A model generated the notes under the pieces. That model was given only the letters and a program-made list of their open reading frames with translations. It was not told the DNA's origin and ran no database searches. From NCBI RefSeq assembly GCF_016925615.1, contig NZ_CP070499.1:3100001-3164000 (forward strand): a stretch of DNA of 64,000 nt, in the 5' to 3' direction. The stretch's first letter is position 1. The number at the start of each line of letters is the position of its first letter. A program made the position numbers and the translations under genes. Below are positions 1-8,558 of this stretch, in pieces. Source of the DNA: Natronosporangium hydrolyticum. GTDB taxonomy: Bacteria > Actinomycetota > Actinomycetes > Mycobacteriales > Micromonosporaceae.

Positions 1-416
1 GACCCGGTCGGGCAGACATCCAGGCAGGCCGCGTGGGTGCAGTGCTTGCAGACGTCCGACATCATCAGCCAGCTCACATCCCGGTCCGGGTCCGCGGCCT
101 GTTGGCCGGCCGGCGGGCCCATCGCCGGCATTCCCAGCGCCACCGGCCGCTGGCCGGCCGGGCGGGTCTGCTCCACGAAGGCGACGTGCCGCCACGTGTT
201 CGCCCCCAGGTCCCCGCTGTTGTCGTACGAGGTGCCCCGCAGTTCCAATCCGTTGTCGGGGACCAGGTTCCATTCTTTGCACGCCACCTCGCAGGCCTTG
301 CAGCCGATGCAGATACTGGTGTCGGTGAAGAATCCCATCCGGGGTGGATGGTCCGGCGGGTGCCCGGCCTGCCCCGCCACGTCGGCCACCGGCCCGGAAA
401 GCAGGTTCTCGGTCAC
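1..416 (-). CDS. fdhB: Formate dehydrogenase beta (iron-sulfur) subunit, partial
   Basis: This is the electron-transfer subunit of a membrane-type formate dehydrogenase, passing electrons from the alpha subunit through [4Fe-4S] clusters. Translation shows two ferredoxin-like cysteine sets: CIGCKACEVACKEWN near residue 36 and CKHCTHAACLDVCPTG close to the window edge. The GTG start at 416 overlaps the alpha-subunit TGA by four bases (GTGA), so the two are translationally coupled. The C-terminal part, and probably a gamma cytochrome subunit, lie outside the window to the left. No frame defect is visible in the part present. Confidence 0.9.
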   Translation of the reverse strand, partial: MTENLLSGPVADVAGQAGHPPDHPPRMGFFTDTSICIGCKACEVACKEWNLVPDNGLELRGTSYDNSGDLGANTWRHVAFVEQTRPAGQRPVALGMPAMGPPAGQQAADPDRDVSWLMMSDVCKHCTHAACLDVCPTG

Positions 417-3400
417 GTCGTCGCTCCTTCGGTCCCGGTCTGCTCGGTGATACCAGCCCGCCGCTGGTATTCGGCTATGAACTCACTCAGCGCCGCGCCC
501 CGCGGCCGGCGCCCCGCGATGATGTCGCAGGTCGCCGCCTTCGACTCTTGGATGTGGACGTTCGGATCCAGGACCACGCCCAGCAGCTCGTTGCCCGCGT
601 CACCGGTGGAGAGTCCGTTCGGCCCCCAGTGGTATGGCACGCCGACCTGGTGGATGGTCCGCCCGGCGATGGTCAGCGGCCGCATCCGTTCGGTCACCAG
701 CACCCGGGCCTCGATCGCCCCCCGCCCGGTGACCACCGTCGCCCACCCGAGGTGCGACAGCCCTCGCTCCGCGGCGAGTGCGGGTGCGACCTCACAGAAC
801 AGCTCCGGTTGCAGCTCCGCGAGGTACGGCAGGAACCGGCTCATCCCACCCGCGGTGTGATGCTCGGTGAGCCGGTAGGTGGTCAGCACATAGGGGAAGA
901 CCGGTGACCGACTGGGGTTGAGCCGGTTGGCCCGGTGCGGGTAGACCTGCCGGGTCGGGTTGGCCTGCTGGGCGTAGAGCGGATTGGGCACCGGCGACTC
1001 GGGCGGTTCGTAGTGGGTCGGCAGCGGGCCATCCAGGAGGCCGGTCGGCACATAGAGCCAGGCCCGCCCGTCACTCTGCATGATGAAGGCGTCGGTGCCG
1101 GCGAGCGCGTGCTCCGCCCGCGCGCCGGGCGCCGGCGTGAAGTCGGGCGGTTTGTCGGCCTCGAAGTCCGGCGTATCCTCGCCCACCCAACGACGCTGCT
1201 CCGAATCCCACCACAGGTACGCCTTCCGGGCGCTCCAGGGCCGCCCGGCCGGGTCGGCCGAGGCCCGGTTGTAGAGCAGACGCCGGTTGTTCGGCCAGGC
1301 CCAGCCCCACTCTGGGGCCACCCAGGACTGTTCGCTGCCGGGCTTACGGCGCGCGGGTTGGTTCACCTCGTGCGCGAAGCAACCGCAGTAGATCCATGCG
1401 CCGCACGTGGTCGACCCGTCGTCACGGAGCTGGGTGAAGGTGGATAGCGCCGCACCGTCCGGGCCGACCCCGCCGATCTCCCGCAGCACCGCCGCCGCAT
1501 CCGGGTCAGCGACTTCGCCGGTGGTCGGATAATCCCACGTCAAGTCGAGGATGGGCCGGTCTCGCGGGTCGGTGGAGCCGGCCAGCTTCGCCCGGATCCG
1601 GCGGCCGAGGTGGTAGTAGAACCACAGCTCGCTGCGTTGGTCATCGACCGGCTCGACCGCCTGGTGCCGCCACTGCAACAGCCGCTGGGTGTTGGTGAAG
1701 GTGCCGGATTTTTCGGTGTGGGCGGCGGCTGGCAGGAAGAACACCTCGGTCGGGATCTGCTCGGTGATCAGCTCCCCAGTCTCGATCTCCGGCCCGTTGC
1801 GCCAAAAGGTAGCTGATTCGATCAGTTGCAGGTCCCGCACGACCAGCCACTCCAGATTGGCCATACCGAGCCGTTGCAGCTTGGCGTTGGCCGATCCCAC
1901 CGCCGGGTTCTCGCCGACCACAAAGTACCCCTTGACCGTACCCGCGATCTGGTCCAAAACCGTGCGGTAGGTGCCGTGGTCGCCGCTGATCCGGGGCAGA
2001 TAGTCGAAGCAGAACTCGTTCTCGGCGGTGGCGGCCTCGCCCCACCATGCCTTGAGCAGACTTACCAGATAGGCCCGCATGTTGCCCCAGAACCCGGTCT
2101 GTCCCGCGTCGGCCGCCACAAACTCGTCGAGGCTCTGCTGCTGATGCGCCCGCGGCATCGGCAGATAGCCGGGCAGGATGTTGAAGAGCGTGGGGATGTC
2201 GGTCGAACCCTGGATGGAGGCGTGACCGCGCAGCGCCAGGATACCCCCGCCGGGCCGGCCGATGTTGCCCAGCAACAGCTGCAGAATGGCGGCGGTCCGG
2301 ATGTACTGCACCCCGACGGTATGCTGGGTCCAGCCGACCGAGTAGACCCAGGCAGTGGTCCGTTCCCGGCCGGAGTTGCTGGTGATCGCCTCGGCCACCG
2401 TCGCGAACATCGCCGCCGGCACCCCGCACACCTGCTCGACCAACTCCGGGGTGTAACGGGCAAAGTGCCGCTTGAGCAGCTGGTAGACGCAGCGCGGGTC
2501 GGTCAAGCTCGGATCGAGGCGTGGCTTGCCGGTCAACGGCTCCCCAGCCGCGCCCAACCGTTCCTCGCCAGCGCGCTCGTCATGGCCGTCGAGGCCGAGC
2601 CCCATCTCGGGGTGACCAGCCGCGGCCGCCGCCCGGACGCCTTCATACTGCCAGCTCGCCGGCTGGTACGTGCGGCTCTCGGGGTCGAAGCCGGAGAAGA
2701 GACCGGCCAGGTCCTCGGTGTCCTGGAAGTCCTCGCGGACGATCGCTGGCGCGTTGGTATACGCGACCAGGTACTCGCGGAACTCCTTACCGTGGCTGAG
2801 CACATAGTTGATCAGCCCACCCAGGAAGGCGATGTCGCTGCCGGCCCGCAGCGGCACGTGCACGTCGGCCAGGGCGCTGGTCCGGGTGAACCGCGGGTCG
2901 ATGTGGATCACCGCCGCCCCCCGCTCCTTGGCAGCCATCACCCATTGAAAACCGACCGGATGACACTCGGCCATGTTCGAGCCCTGGATGACGATGCAGT
3001 CGGCGTGCTGGAGGTCCTGCTGGAAGTTGGTGGCGCCGCCCCGCCCGAACGAGGTCCCCAGACCGGGGACCGTCGCGGAGTGTCAAATCCGCGCCTGGTT
3101 CTCCACCTGGACCGCCCCTAAGGCGGTGTAGAGCTTCTTCATCAGGTAGTTCTCCTCGTTGTCGAGGGTCGCCCCACCTAGATGCGCGATGCCCATGGTC
3201 CGGTTCAACCGCCGCCCGTCGGCGTCGGCCTCCTGCCAGGTGTCCCGCCGGGTCTGGATCACCCGATCGGCGATCATGTCCAGCGCGGTTTCGAGGTCCA
3301 GGTCCTCCCAGTCGGTGCCGTACGGGCGCCGGTACCGGACCTTGGTGACCCGGGTCGGCGAGTTGACCAGCTGTTCGCTGGCGGCGCCCTTGGGGCACAG

Positions 3401-3652
3401 CCGGCCCCGGGAGATCGGGCTGTCGTAGTCGCCCTCGATCTGGGTCACGGTGTTGCCGTCGACGTAGACATCCTGCCCACAGCCGACCGCGCAGTAGGGG
3501 CAGATCGACTTCACCACCCGGTCCGCCGCGTCGGTGCGGGGCGTCAGCGACTCGCTGCGGGCGGACGAGGCGGCGGCGCCCCGACCCAGCCGGTCGGCCC
3601 CGGTGAGCTGCCGCAGCACCGGCCACCGCCCGATCCACTCCGGCAGGCCCAC
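413..3652 (-). CDS. fdhA: Formate dehydrogenase alpha subunit, selenocysteine-containing
   Basis: This is the molybdenum/tungsten bis-MGD catalytic subunit oxidising formate to CO2. From the GTG at 3652, which is preceded by a strong AGGAGGT, the protein is 1,079 residues. The N-terminal [4Fe-4S] motif CPYCAVGCG...GRLCPKG is intact. An in-frame TGA at 3083-3085 (codon 190) sits in the context ARI-U-HSATVPGLG, where this family carries selenocysteine (or Cys). The reading frame continues to 413 with good homology on both sides, and a SECIS hairpin follows the TGA. An automatic caller would split this into two ORFs, 3083-3760 and 413-2974. An upstream in-frame ATG at 3676 is an alternative start with a weaker ribosome-binding site. 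SelA, SelB, SelC and SelD must be encoded elsewhere. Confidence 0.95.
3053..3071 (-). promoter_or_regulatory. Bacterial SECIS element (SelB-binding hairpin) in fdhA
   Basis: On the coding strand the mRNA forms GGTCCCC-GGTCT-GGGGACC, a perfect 7-bp stem with a 5-base loop, starting 11 nt after the UGA. A CGA/TCG pairing extends the stem across one unpaired C. The GGUCU apical loop is the same as the loop recognised by SelB in E. coli fdhF, and the UGA-to-upper-stem spacing also matches. This supports decoding of the UGA as selenocysteine. Confidence 0.92.
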
Positions 3653-3825
3653 CCCGCACCTCCTCCCCGCCGCCATGACCACTTCTCCGGAGGCTAACCC
3701 ATCGACGCTCCGTACGGTGGAGATCCCGCCGGAACCCTCCCGGGGCGTCCTCGCGCACACCGCACAGCACCCGCCAGCGGCGCGCCTGCCCAGCGTTGAT
3801 AGCCCTGCGTGATCTGCTGGCTACC

Positions 3826-4560
3826 ATGTGGCTTGCAGCGGGGGCCGGGCTACTCGGCGGCCTGGCGCTGGTCATCGGTGCGGCCGTCGCGTTGTCGGTG
3901 CAGATTCCGCCCCGAGCCGTCGGCTGGATCATGGCGCTCGGAGCCGGGGTGCTGATCAGCGCGCTGAGCATCGAACTCGCCCAGGACGCGTACGCCCGCG
4001 CCGGCGGTGGGGTCCTCGCCGCCGGCCTGGCCGCCGGTGGCCTGACCTTCTTTCTCGGCAGCCTGCTGGTGAGCCGGGCCGGGCCGCGCCATCACAAACG
4101 ATGCGGCGATTGCCGGACCCCGCCGCCACCCGGGCCAGGCAACGCGATCGCGCTGGGGTCGCTGCTGGATGGAATCCCCGAGTCGGTGGTGATCGGGGTA
4201 ACCGTGCTCGCCGACGAACGGATCGGCGTCGCGGTGGTGGCGGCGGTCTTCCTCTCCAACCTCGCCGAGTCGATCTCCGCGGGTAATGGCCTCCGCCGGG
4301 CGGGCCACTCGCCGCGATGGATCATGGGCCTCTGGGGCGGCATCGCCCTCGCGTCAGCGCTCGCGGCGGCCGCCGGTTACCTGCTGCTCGGCGGCGCCTC
4401 CCCGGCGGCGATCGCGGCCACCCAGGCTTTCGCGGCCGGGGCCGTGCTGACCATGCTCGCCGACACCATGATGCCCGAGGCCTTCGACCACGCAGGACCG
4501 CCGACCGGCCTGGTCACCGTGCTCGGTTTCACTGTGGCGTTCCTGCTCAGTCAGGTGTAG
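3826..4560 (+). CDS. ZIP family metal (zinc) transporter
   Basis: This is a predicted inner-membrane divalent-metal transporter of about 244 residues with roughly eight hydrophobic helices. Helix 4 carries the ZIP-like signature GSLLDGIPES and helix 5 SNLAES, so the usual His residues of the HNxPEG/HEIPHE motifs are Asp and Asn here, as in one bacterial ZIP subgroup. A short His/Cys-containing loop (HHKRCGDC) after helix 3 could bind metal. The ATG at 3826 was chosen. A TTG at 3796 would add ten residues and neither start has a good ribosome-binding site. It is divergent from fdhA, and the gap 3653-3825 must hold both promoters. Substrate specificity cannot be read from sequence. Confidence 0.8.
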   Translation: MWLAAGAGLLGGLALVIGAAVALSVQIPPRAVGWIMALGAGVLISALSIELAQDAYARAGGGVLAAGLAAGGLTFFLGSLLVSRAGPRHHKRCGDCRTPPPPGPGNAIALGSLLDGIPESVVIGVTVLADERIGVAVVAAVFLSNLAESISAGNGLRRAGHSPRWIMGLWGGIALASALAAAAGYLLLGGASPAAIAATQAFAAGAVLTMLADTMMPEAFDHAGPPTGLVTVLGFTVAFLLSQV

Positions 4561-4576
4561 ACCGGGCCGTGGCCGG

Positions 4577-5479
4577 TCAACTCGGCCCGAGCAGATCTGC
4601 GCGTTTGGCGGCGAACTCGGCCTCGGTCAACACCCCGGCCGCGCGCAGCTGCTCCAGCATCTGCAACAGCTCACTGGTCCGCTCACTACCAGCCGCCAGC
4701 TCCGACAACGCCTTGCTCTCCGGCCCGGGGCTCGGAAGCGCGGGCGTCGCCTCGGCCCGATCGGCGAACAGATGGGCGGTGATCGTAGCGGCCAGCAGCA
4801 GCCCCGCCGCCCCCTGTTTGCCCTCATCACAGCGCAGACAGGTTAGGTCCTGTTTCGGCTTGGTCGCCGTCTCGCCCTGGTCGCCCTCGGCGATCAGTCG
4901 CAGATAACCCCACTCCCACCCGTCCGAGGGCGCCCACTCCACCTTCGCCAGCGCGGTCAGCGGGAACTCCCGCCGCTGCGCCCGTCGCTTACGCCGACCC
5001 GCGGACGCGCCCGACCACAGCAGCCGTACTGTCGCGCCGTCGAACGAGGCGACCCCCTCGCTGGTCTGGATGTGCATCGGCAACGGTGCCACCAACGCCA
5101 CCAGCGCGCGCCGACGCTCCTGGGCCGACATCGGTGTGGTCGCGGCCTGCCCCGCCATATACCGCACCTGGTCTGCCCAATACTCAGCGAGCAAGGTGGT
5201 CTTCGCTGGGCCGGTCAACCGAAACGGGTGGGACCGTTTACTCAACGCCGCCCCGACCGCAGCATAGGGGTCCATGCCGTCCCGCAGCACCAGCTCCAGC
5301 GACCAGCGCCGCCACGCCGCCTTCGGCCGGAACTCGACCCCCGCCACCGCTCCGATCGCGACCTCGCATCGACCCAGCTGGGCAAGCATCGGATCCTGCC
5401 CCCGGTCGGTCCGGTAGTCGAGCCGCACCGTCTCACCATCGAACCGCCACGCGCCCTCGCCACCCGCCAACTCGTCCAT
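4577..5479 (-). CDS. DUF4429 domain protein with C-terminal SHOCT
   Basis: This 300-residue soluble protein appears to contain two DUF4429-like beta-rich halves. Each has the pattern WRFDGETVRL / ASFDGATVRL followed by FRPKAAWRRWSLELVLRDG or WAPSDGWEWGYLRL. It ends in a SHOCT motif (ELLQMLEQLRAAGVLTEAEFAAKRADLL), a short helical module often found at protein termini. The start is the ATG at 5479. An upstream frame extension lacks family similarity. It is convergent with the ZIP gene (16-bp gap) and divergent from the phosphotransferase pseudogene. No function is known for the family. Confidence 0.8.
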   Translation of the reverse strand: MDELAGGEGAWRFDGETVRLDYRTDRGQDPMLAQLGRCEVAIGAVAGVEFRPKAAWRRWSLELVLRDGMDPYAAVGAALSKRSHPFRLTGPAKTTLLAEYWADQVRYMAGQAATTPMSAQERRRALVALVAPLPMHIQTSEGVASFDGATVRLLWSGASAGRRKRRAQRREFPLTALAKVEWAPSDGWEWGYLRLIAEGDQGETATKPKQDLTCLRCDEGKQGAAGLLLAATITAHLFADRAEATPALPSPGPESKALSELAAGSERTSELLQMLEQLRAAGVLTEAEFAAKRADLLGPS

Positions 5480-5545
5480 TACCAGCGATTCTAGACAGCC
5501 CGGCCGCGCCGCAGCCGGGCCCGACCGCCGCCGTACGGTAGTCGG

Positions 5546-6472
5546 ATGCGACCGCGTTACCGCGTCGTGGTCCCGGAGCCACTGCGGCGAGCACAGGCCA
5601 GTTACCATGGCGAGGCTGGCCGAGCCTGGGTAGCCGGGTTGCCGGCGCTAGCGGAGTCGTACCTGGAACGGTGGCAGCTGCGGCTCGACGGGGCGCCCCG
5701 ATGCGGCGACTGCGCCCTGGTCTTGCCGGTTATCTCCCCGGCTCACGGACCCGCAGTGCTCAAGCTGCAAGCGGTCGACGACGAAACCCGCGGCGAACCC
5801 CTCGCACTCCAGACTTGGCGGGCCGACGGTGCGGTACGGCTGCTCCGCCACGATCACACCAGCGGCGCGATGCTGCTGGAGCGGCTCGACGCCGAATAGA
5901 CACTGGCCGATTGTCCGCTGCCCCAGGCACTGCCGATCCTCGCCGCCCTCCTCGGCCGACTGGTGGCGGTGCCCGCGCCGGCTGGCCTACGGAGACTCGA
6001 TGAGCTCGCCGCCGACCTTCTCCCCCGAGCGCAGGCTTCCGCGCCACGGCTAACGGAGCCGGCGGACCAACGGCTGTGGCAAACCGCAATCTCGACGCTG
6101 GCGCAGTTGTTGCCGGTTCGGCAACACCAGCTGCTGCACTGGGACCTCCATTACGGCAACGTTCTCGCCGGCCAGCGGGAGCCGTGGCTAGCGATCGACC
6201 CGAAGCCGTTGGCCGGCGAGCCCGGGTTCGAACTGCTCCCGGCGCTCCGCAACCGCTGGTCCGAGCTTCTGGTGCAAGGGGGTCCGGTGGCCGGGGTACG
6301 CGGCCGGTTCGATCTGCTGGTCGAGGCGGCGGGCCTGGACCGCCACCGCGCCGCCGGCTGGACCCTGGCGCGGATACTTGAGGACACCTGTTGGCAGCTT
6401 GAGTCCGGCACGACCACGATCCGGCCCGAGTACCGCGTGATCGCCGAAGCCCTTGGCGCAGACTTGCCTTAG
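5546..6472 (+). pseudogene. Aminoglycoside (streptomycin 6-kinase-like) phosphotransferase, broken by an in-frame TAG
   Basis: A single frame from the ATG at 5546 to 6472 encodes an APH(6)/hydroxyurea-type kinase of about 308 codons. The N-terminal half includes LLERLDA, and the C-terminal half has the catalytic loop HWDLHYGNVL and the metal site AIDPKPLAGEPGFELLP. A TAG codon at 5897-5899 interrupts it after residue 117, with no frame change and continuous homology afterwards. A downstream restart would lack the nucleotide-binding N lobe, so the gene is probably dead. The rest of the sequence is well preserved, suggesting recent inactivation or a sequencing error at one base. The start is divergent from the DUF4429 gene. 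Confidence 0.82.
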
Positions 6473-6512
6473 CCGTCAGTGCTGCCCAGCCCACCAAGCC
6501 CGGAATGTCCGC

Positions 6513-6639
6513 GACGTATATTGAGCGAGTAGGCGAAGCACCGGTCGAGCAGTTGCACCACTTGTTCGCAGGACTCGGACCGGCAGCAGAGGAGGCGTTC
6601 GTGACCACCGCCGAACAACTCGAAGAGGTCCTGCGCTGA
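6513..6639 (+). pseudogene. Truncated, internally deleted copy of the Rpn-type nuclease gene
   Basis: Bases 6513-6625 match 8154-8266 of the intact gene collinearly with one mismatch (G6543 versus C). The fragment then jumps to the equivalent of 8472 (gaggtcctgcgct) and ends in TGA. The encoded remnant ends TAEQLEEVLR, so the RGEA repeat and the following roughly 60 codons are missing. The breakpoint lies in a short shared GAAG, consistent with microhomology deletion. It lies between the broken phosphotransferase and cobK, on the other side of cobK from the intact copy. Confidence 0.88.
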
Positions 6640-6695
6640 TCCGCGCCGGGCAAGAGACGGCAGCCAGCGCCTCGCGCGATACAGCTGCGAAGCGG

Positions 6696-7430
6696 GTGCT
6701 CATCCTCGGGGGCACCGCCGAAGCGCGGGCATTAGCGGCGGCGCTCGCCAACCGTCCTGACATGTCCGTTGTCTCGTCCCTGGCCGGACGGGTGTCGAAC
6801 CCGAGACTGCCCGTCGGCGAGGTGCGGATCGGCGGATTCGGCGGGGCGGCTGGGCTGGCAGGCTGGCTAACCGAGCGGGGCATTGAGGTGCTGGTTGACG
6901 CCACCCACCCCTACGCTGCCCGGATCCGACTCTCGGCAGCCGAGGCCGCGGTGACCACCGGGCTGCCCCACCTACGGCTCGAGCGGCCCGGGTGGCACCC
7001 CCAGCCCGGGGACGAGTGGCACCGGGTGCCCGACCTGGCGTCGGCGGTTGCCGCAGTGCCCGCGTTGGGCCGTCGGGTGCTGCTCACAACCGGCCGGCAG
7101 AGCCTACCGGCGTTCTGGGGCCTGACCGACCGGTGGTTCCTGGCCCGGGTGGTCGACGCGCCTGATGAGCCAGTGCCCGAGCATGTGCAACTGCTGCGCA
7201 GCCGTGGCCCCTACCAGCTCGCGGACGAGCGAGAGCTACTACGCGCACACCGGATCGACCTGCTGGTCACTAAGGACAGTGGTGGGTCGCTGACCGAGGC
7301 GAAGCTGGTCGCCGCGCGGGAGCGGGGCATACCCGTCCTCATCATCGACCGGCCAGTGTCGCCGCCGCTGCCGGCGATCGTCACCACCGTGCCGGCGGCG
7401 GTTCGGTGGGTGGCGACTCAACCGGGGTAG
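6696..7430 (+). CDS. cobK: Precorrin-6A reductase CobK
   Basis: CobK reduces precorrin-6A to precorrin-6B (NADPH-dependent) in the aerobic B12 pathway. The 244-residue protein begins MLILGGTAEAR (nucleotide-binding start typical of CobK/CbiJ), has DATHPYAA near residue 68, and ends with the family's KDSGGSLTEAKLVAARERGIPVLIIDRP block. The start is the GTG at 6696. It is the first cob gene of the window and is separated from the others by the Rpn-type gene, with no riboswitch directly upstream. Confidence 0.95.
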   Translation: MLILGGTAEARALAAALANRPDMSVVSSLAGRVSNPRLPVGEVRIGGFGGAAGLAGWLTERGIEVLVDATHPYAARIRLSAAEAAVTTGLPHLRLERPGWHPQPGDEWHRVPDLASAVAAVPALGRRVLLTTGRQSLPAFWGLTDRWFLARVVDAPDEPVPEHVQLLRSRGPYQLADERELLRAHRIDLLVTKDSGGSLTEAKLVAARERGIPVLIIDRPVSPPLPAIVTTVPAAVRWVATQPG

Positions 7431-7482
7431 CGTCCCGGCGGCCGCCCGGTGAGCGTCGGTAGCCCCCGGTAGGTTGCCGGCC

Positions 7483-8487
7483 ATGTCGGGAAAAGCGAGT
7501 CCTCATGACGCGGTGTTCCGAAGGATGCTAGGTGAACCGGCGAACGCCGCCTCGCAGCTGCAAGCGGTGCTGCCCCCGGAGCTGGCAGACAAGCTGGATC
7601 TGAGACGGCTGAACCGAGTAGCGGGAAGCTTTGTAGACGCCGAACTACGGTGGCGGCACACCGACCTGTTGTTCACCGCGCCGCTCGCCGGCCGCGACGC
7701 ATTCATCTACGTGCTCGTCGAACATCAGAGCAGCACCGATGAGCTCATGTCGTTCCGGATGCTGCGATACATGGTCCGCATCTGGGACCGATACCTCGCC
7801 GAACGTCCCAAAGCGCAACGGCTACCGGTGGTGATCCCACTCGTCGTGCACCACAACCGCCGACCATGGGATGCCCCGACCGAGCTCGCCGACGTCCTGG
7901 ATCTGGACCCCGACACCGCCAAGAGCGCCGGTGAACACCTGCCACGGCTACGGTTCATGCTGGATGACCTGACGATGGTGGACGAGGCGGCGCTCCGGGC
8001 CCGGCCGGTCACCCCGCCGGTCCGGATGACGCTACTGCTACTGAAGATCGCCAGCGGCAACGCCAACCTCGCCGAAGACCTCCAGAACTGGGCCGATGAC
8101 CTTCGGGCGGTGTTGCGGCGACCCGACGGCACCAAGGATTTCGTCACCCTCCTGACGTATATTGAGCGAGTAGGCGAAGCACCCGTCGAGCAGTTGCACC
8201 ACTTGTTCGCAGGACTCGGACCGGCAGCAGAGGAGGCGTTCGTGACCACCGCCGAACAACTCGAAGCCCGCGGCGAAGCCCGAGGCGAAGCCCGGGGAGA
8301 AGCCCGCGGCGAAGCCCGGGGAGAAGCCCGCGGGCGCGCCGAGGCCTTGGCGCAGTTCCTCAGCCTAAAATTCGGCCCACTCCCCCCGACCGCGCTCGAC
8401 CGCGTCCACGCCGCCACCATCGACCAACTCGAAACCTGGACCAGCCGCGTCCTCACCGCCGACAACCTTGAAGAGGTCCTGCGCTAG
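7483..8487 (+). CDS. Rpn family recombination-promoting nuclease / putative transposase
   Basis: This 334-residue protein belongs to the Rpn/PD-(D/E)XK group (RpnA-E of E. coli, which promote RecA-independent recombination). The N-terminal HDAVFRRMLGEP, the DLLFTAPL strand and YVLVEHQSS give the D...E-x-Q nuclease core. Residues about 261-284 are six RGEA-like tetrapeptides encoded by 12-nt tandem repeats. The ATG at 7483 was chosen. A TTG nine bases upstream is in frame but less likely. It is a selfish or genome-plasticity type gene inserted between cobK and cobIJ, and a deleted duplicate lies at 6513-6639. Confidence 0.85.
   Translation: MSGKASPHDAVFRRMLGEPANAASQLQAVLPPELADKLDLRRLNRVAGSFVDAELRWRHTDLLFTAPLAGRDAFIYVLVEHQSSTDELMSFRMLRYMVRIWDRYLAERPKAQRLPVVIPLVVHHNRRPWDAPTELADVLDLDPDTAKSAGEHLPRLRFMLDDLTMVDEAALRARPVTPPVRMTLLLLKIASGNANLAEDLQNWADDLRAVLRRPDGTKDFVTLLTYIERVGEAPVEQLHHLFAGLGPAAEEAFVTTAEQLEARGEARGEARGEARGEARGEARGRAEALAQFLSLKFGPLPPTALDRVHAATIDQLETWTSRVLTADNLEEVLR
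8154..8266 (+). repeat. Direct repeat partner of 6513-6625
   Basis: This is the donor or sister segment of the duplicated 113 bp (112 identical positions, same orientation, offset 1,641 bp), inside the 3' half of the Rpn-type gene. Recombination between the two copies would delete cobK. Confidence 0.9.
8263..8334 (+). repeat. Six tandem 12-bp repeats in the Rpn-type gene
   Basis: Six head-to-tail copies of GAAGCCCGNGGN (8263, 8275, 8287, 8299, 8311, 8323) encode a run of Glu-Ala-Arg-Gly. The unit is a multiple of three, so changes in copy number keep the frame. It probably forms a charged, flexible or helical linker between nuclease core and C terminus. Confidence 0.9.
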
Positions 8488-8558
8488 GGCCTGCCCGTAG
8501 TCATGATCGACCGGCCCCGTACCGCTGACGGAGGGCGCCACCAGCGGCAGGACGCGGC

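Noticed and set aside
3083-3085. In-frame TGA as a nonsense mutation splitting fdhA into two genes
   Set aside because: The codon falls at the family's Sec/Cys position and is followed by a perfect SECIS hairpin. Both halves are in one frame with continuous family motifs.
5897-5899. TAG as programmed recoding (pyrrolysine or readthrough) in the phosphotransferase
   Set aside because: No PYLIS-like hairpin, no family precedent, and neighbouring decay (Rpn fragment) make inactivation far likelier.
6513-6639. Short functional protein from the Rpn fragment
   Set aside because: It lacks the nuclease core, has no start codon or RBS of its own in the conserved part, and is nearly identical to the intact copy, as expected of a recent broken duplicate.
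8263-8334. Tandem repeat read as CRISPR array
   Set aside because: No spacers, 12-bp unit, in coding frame.
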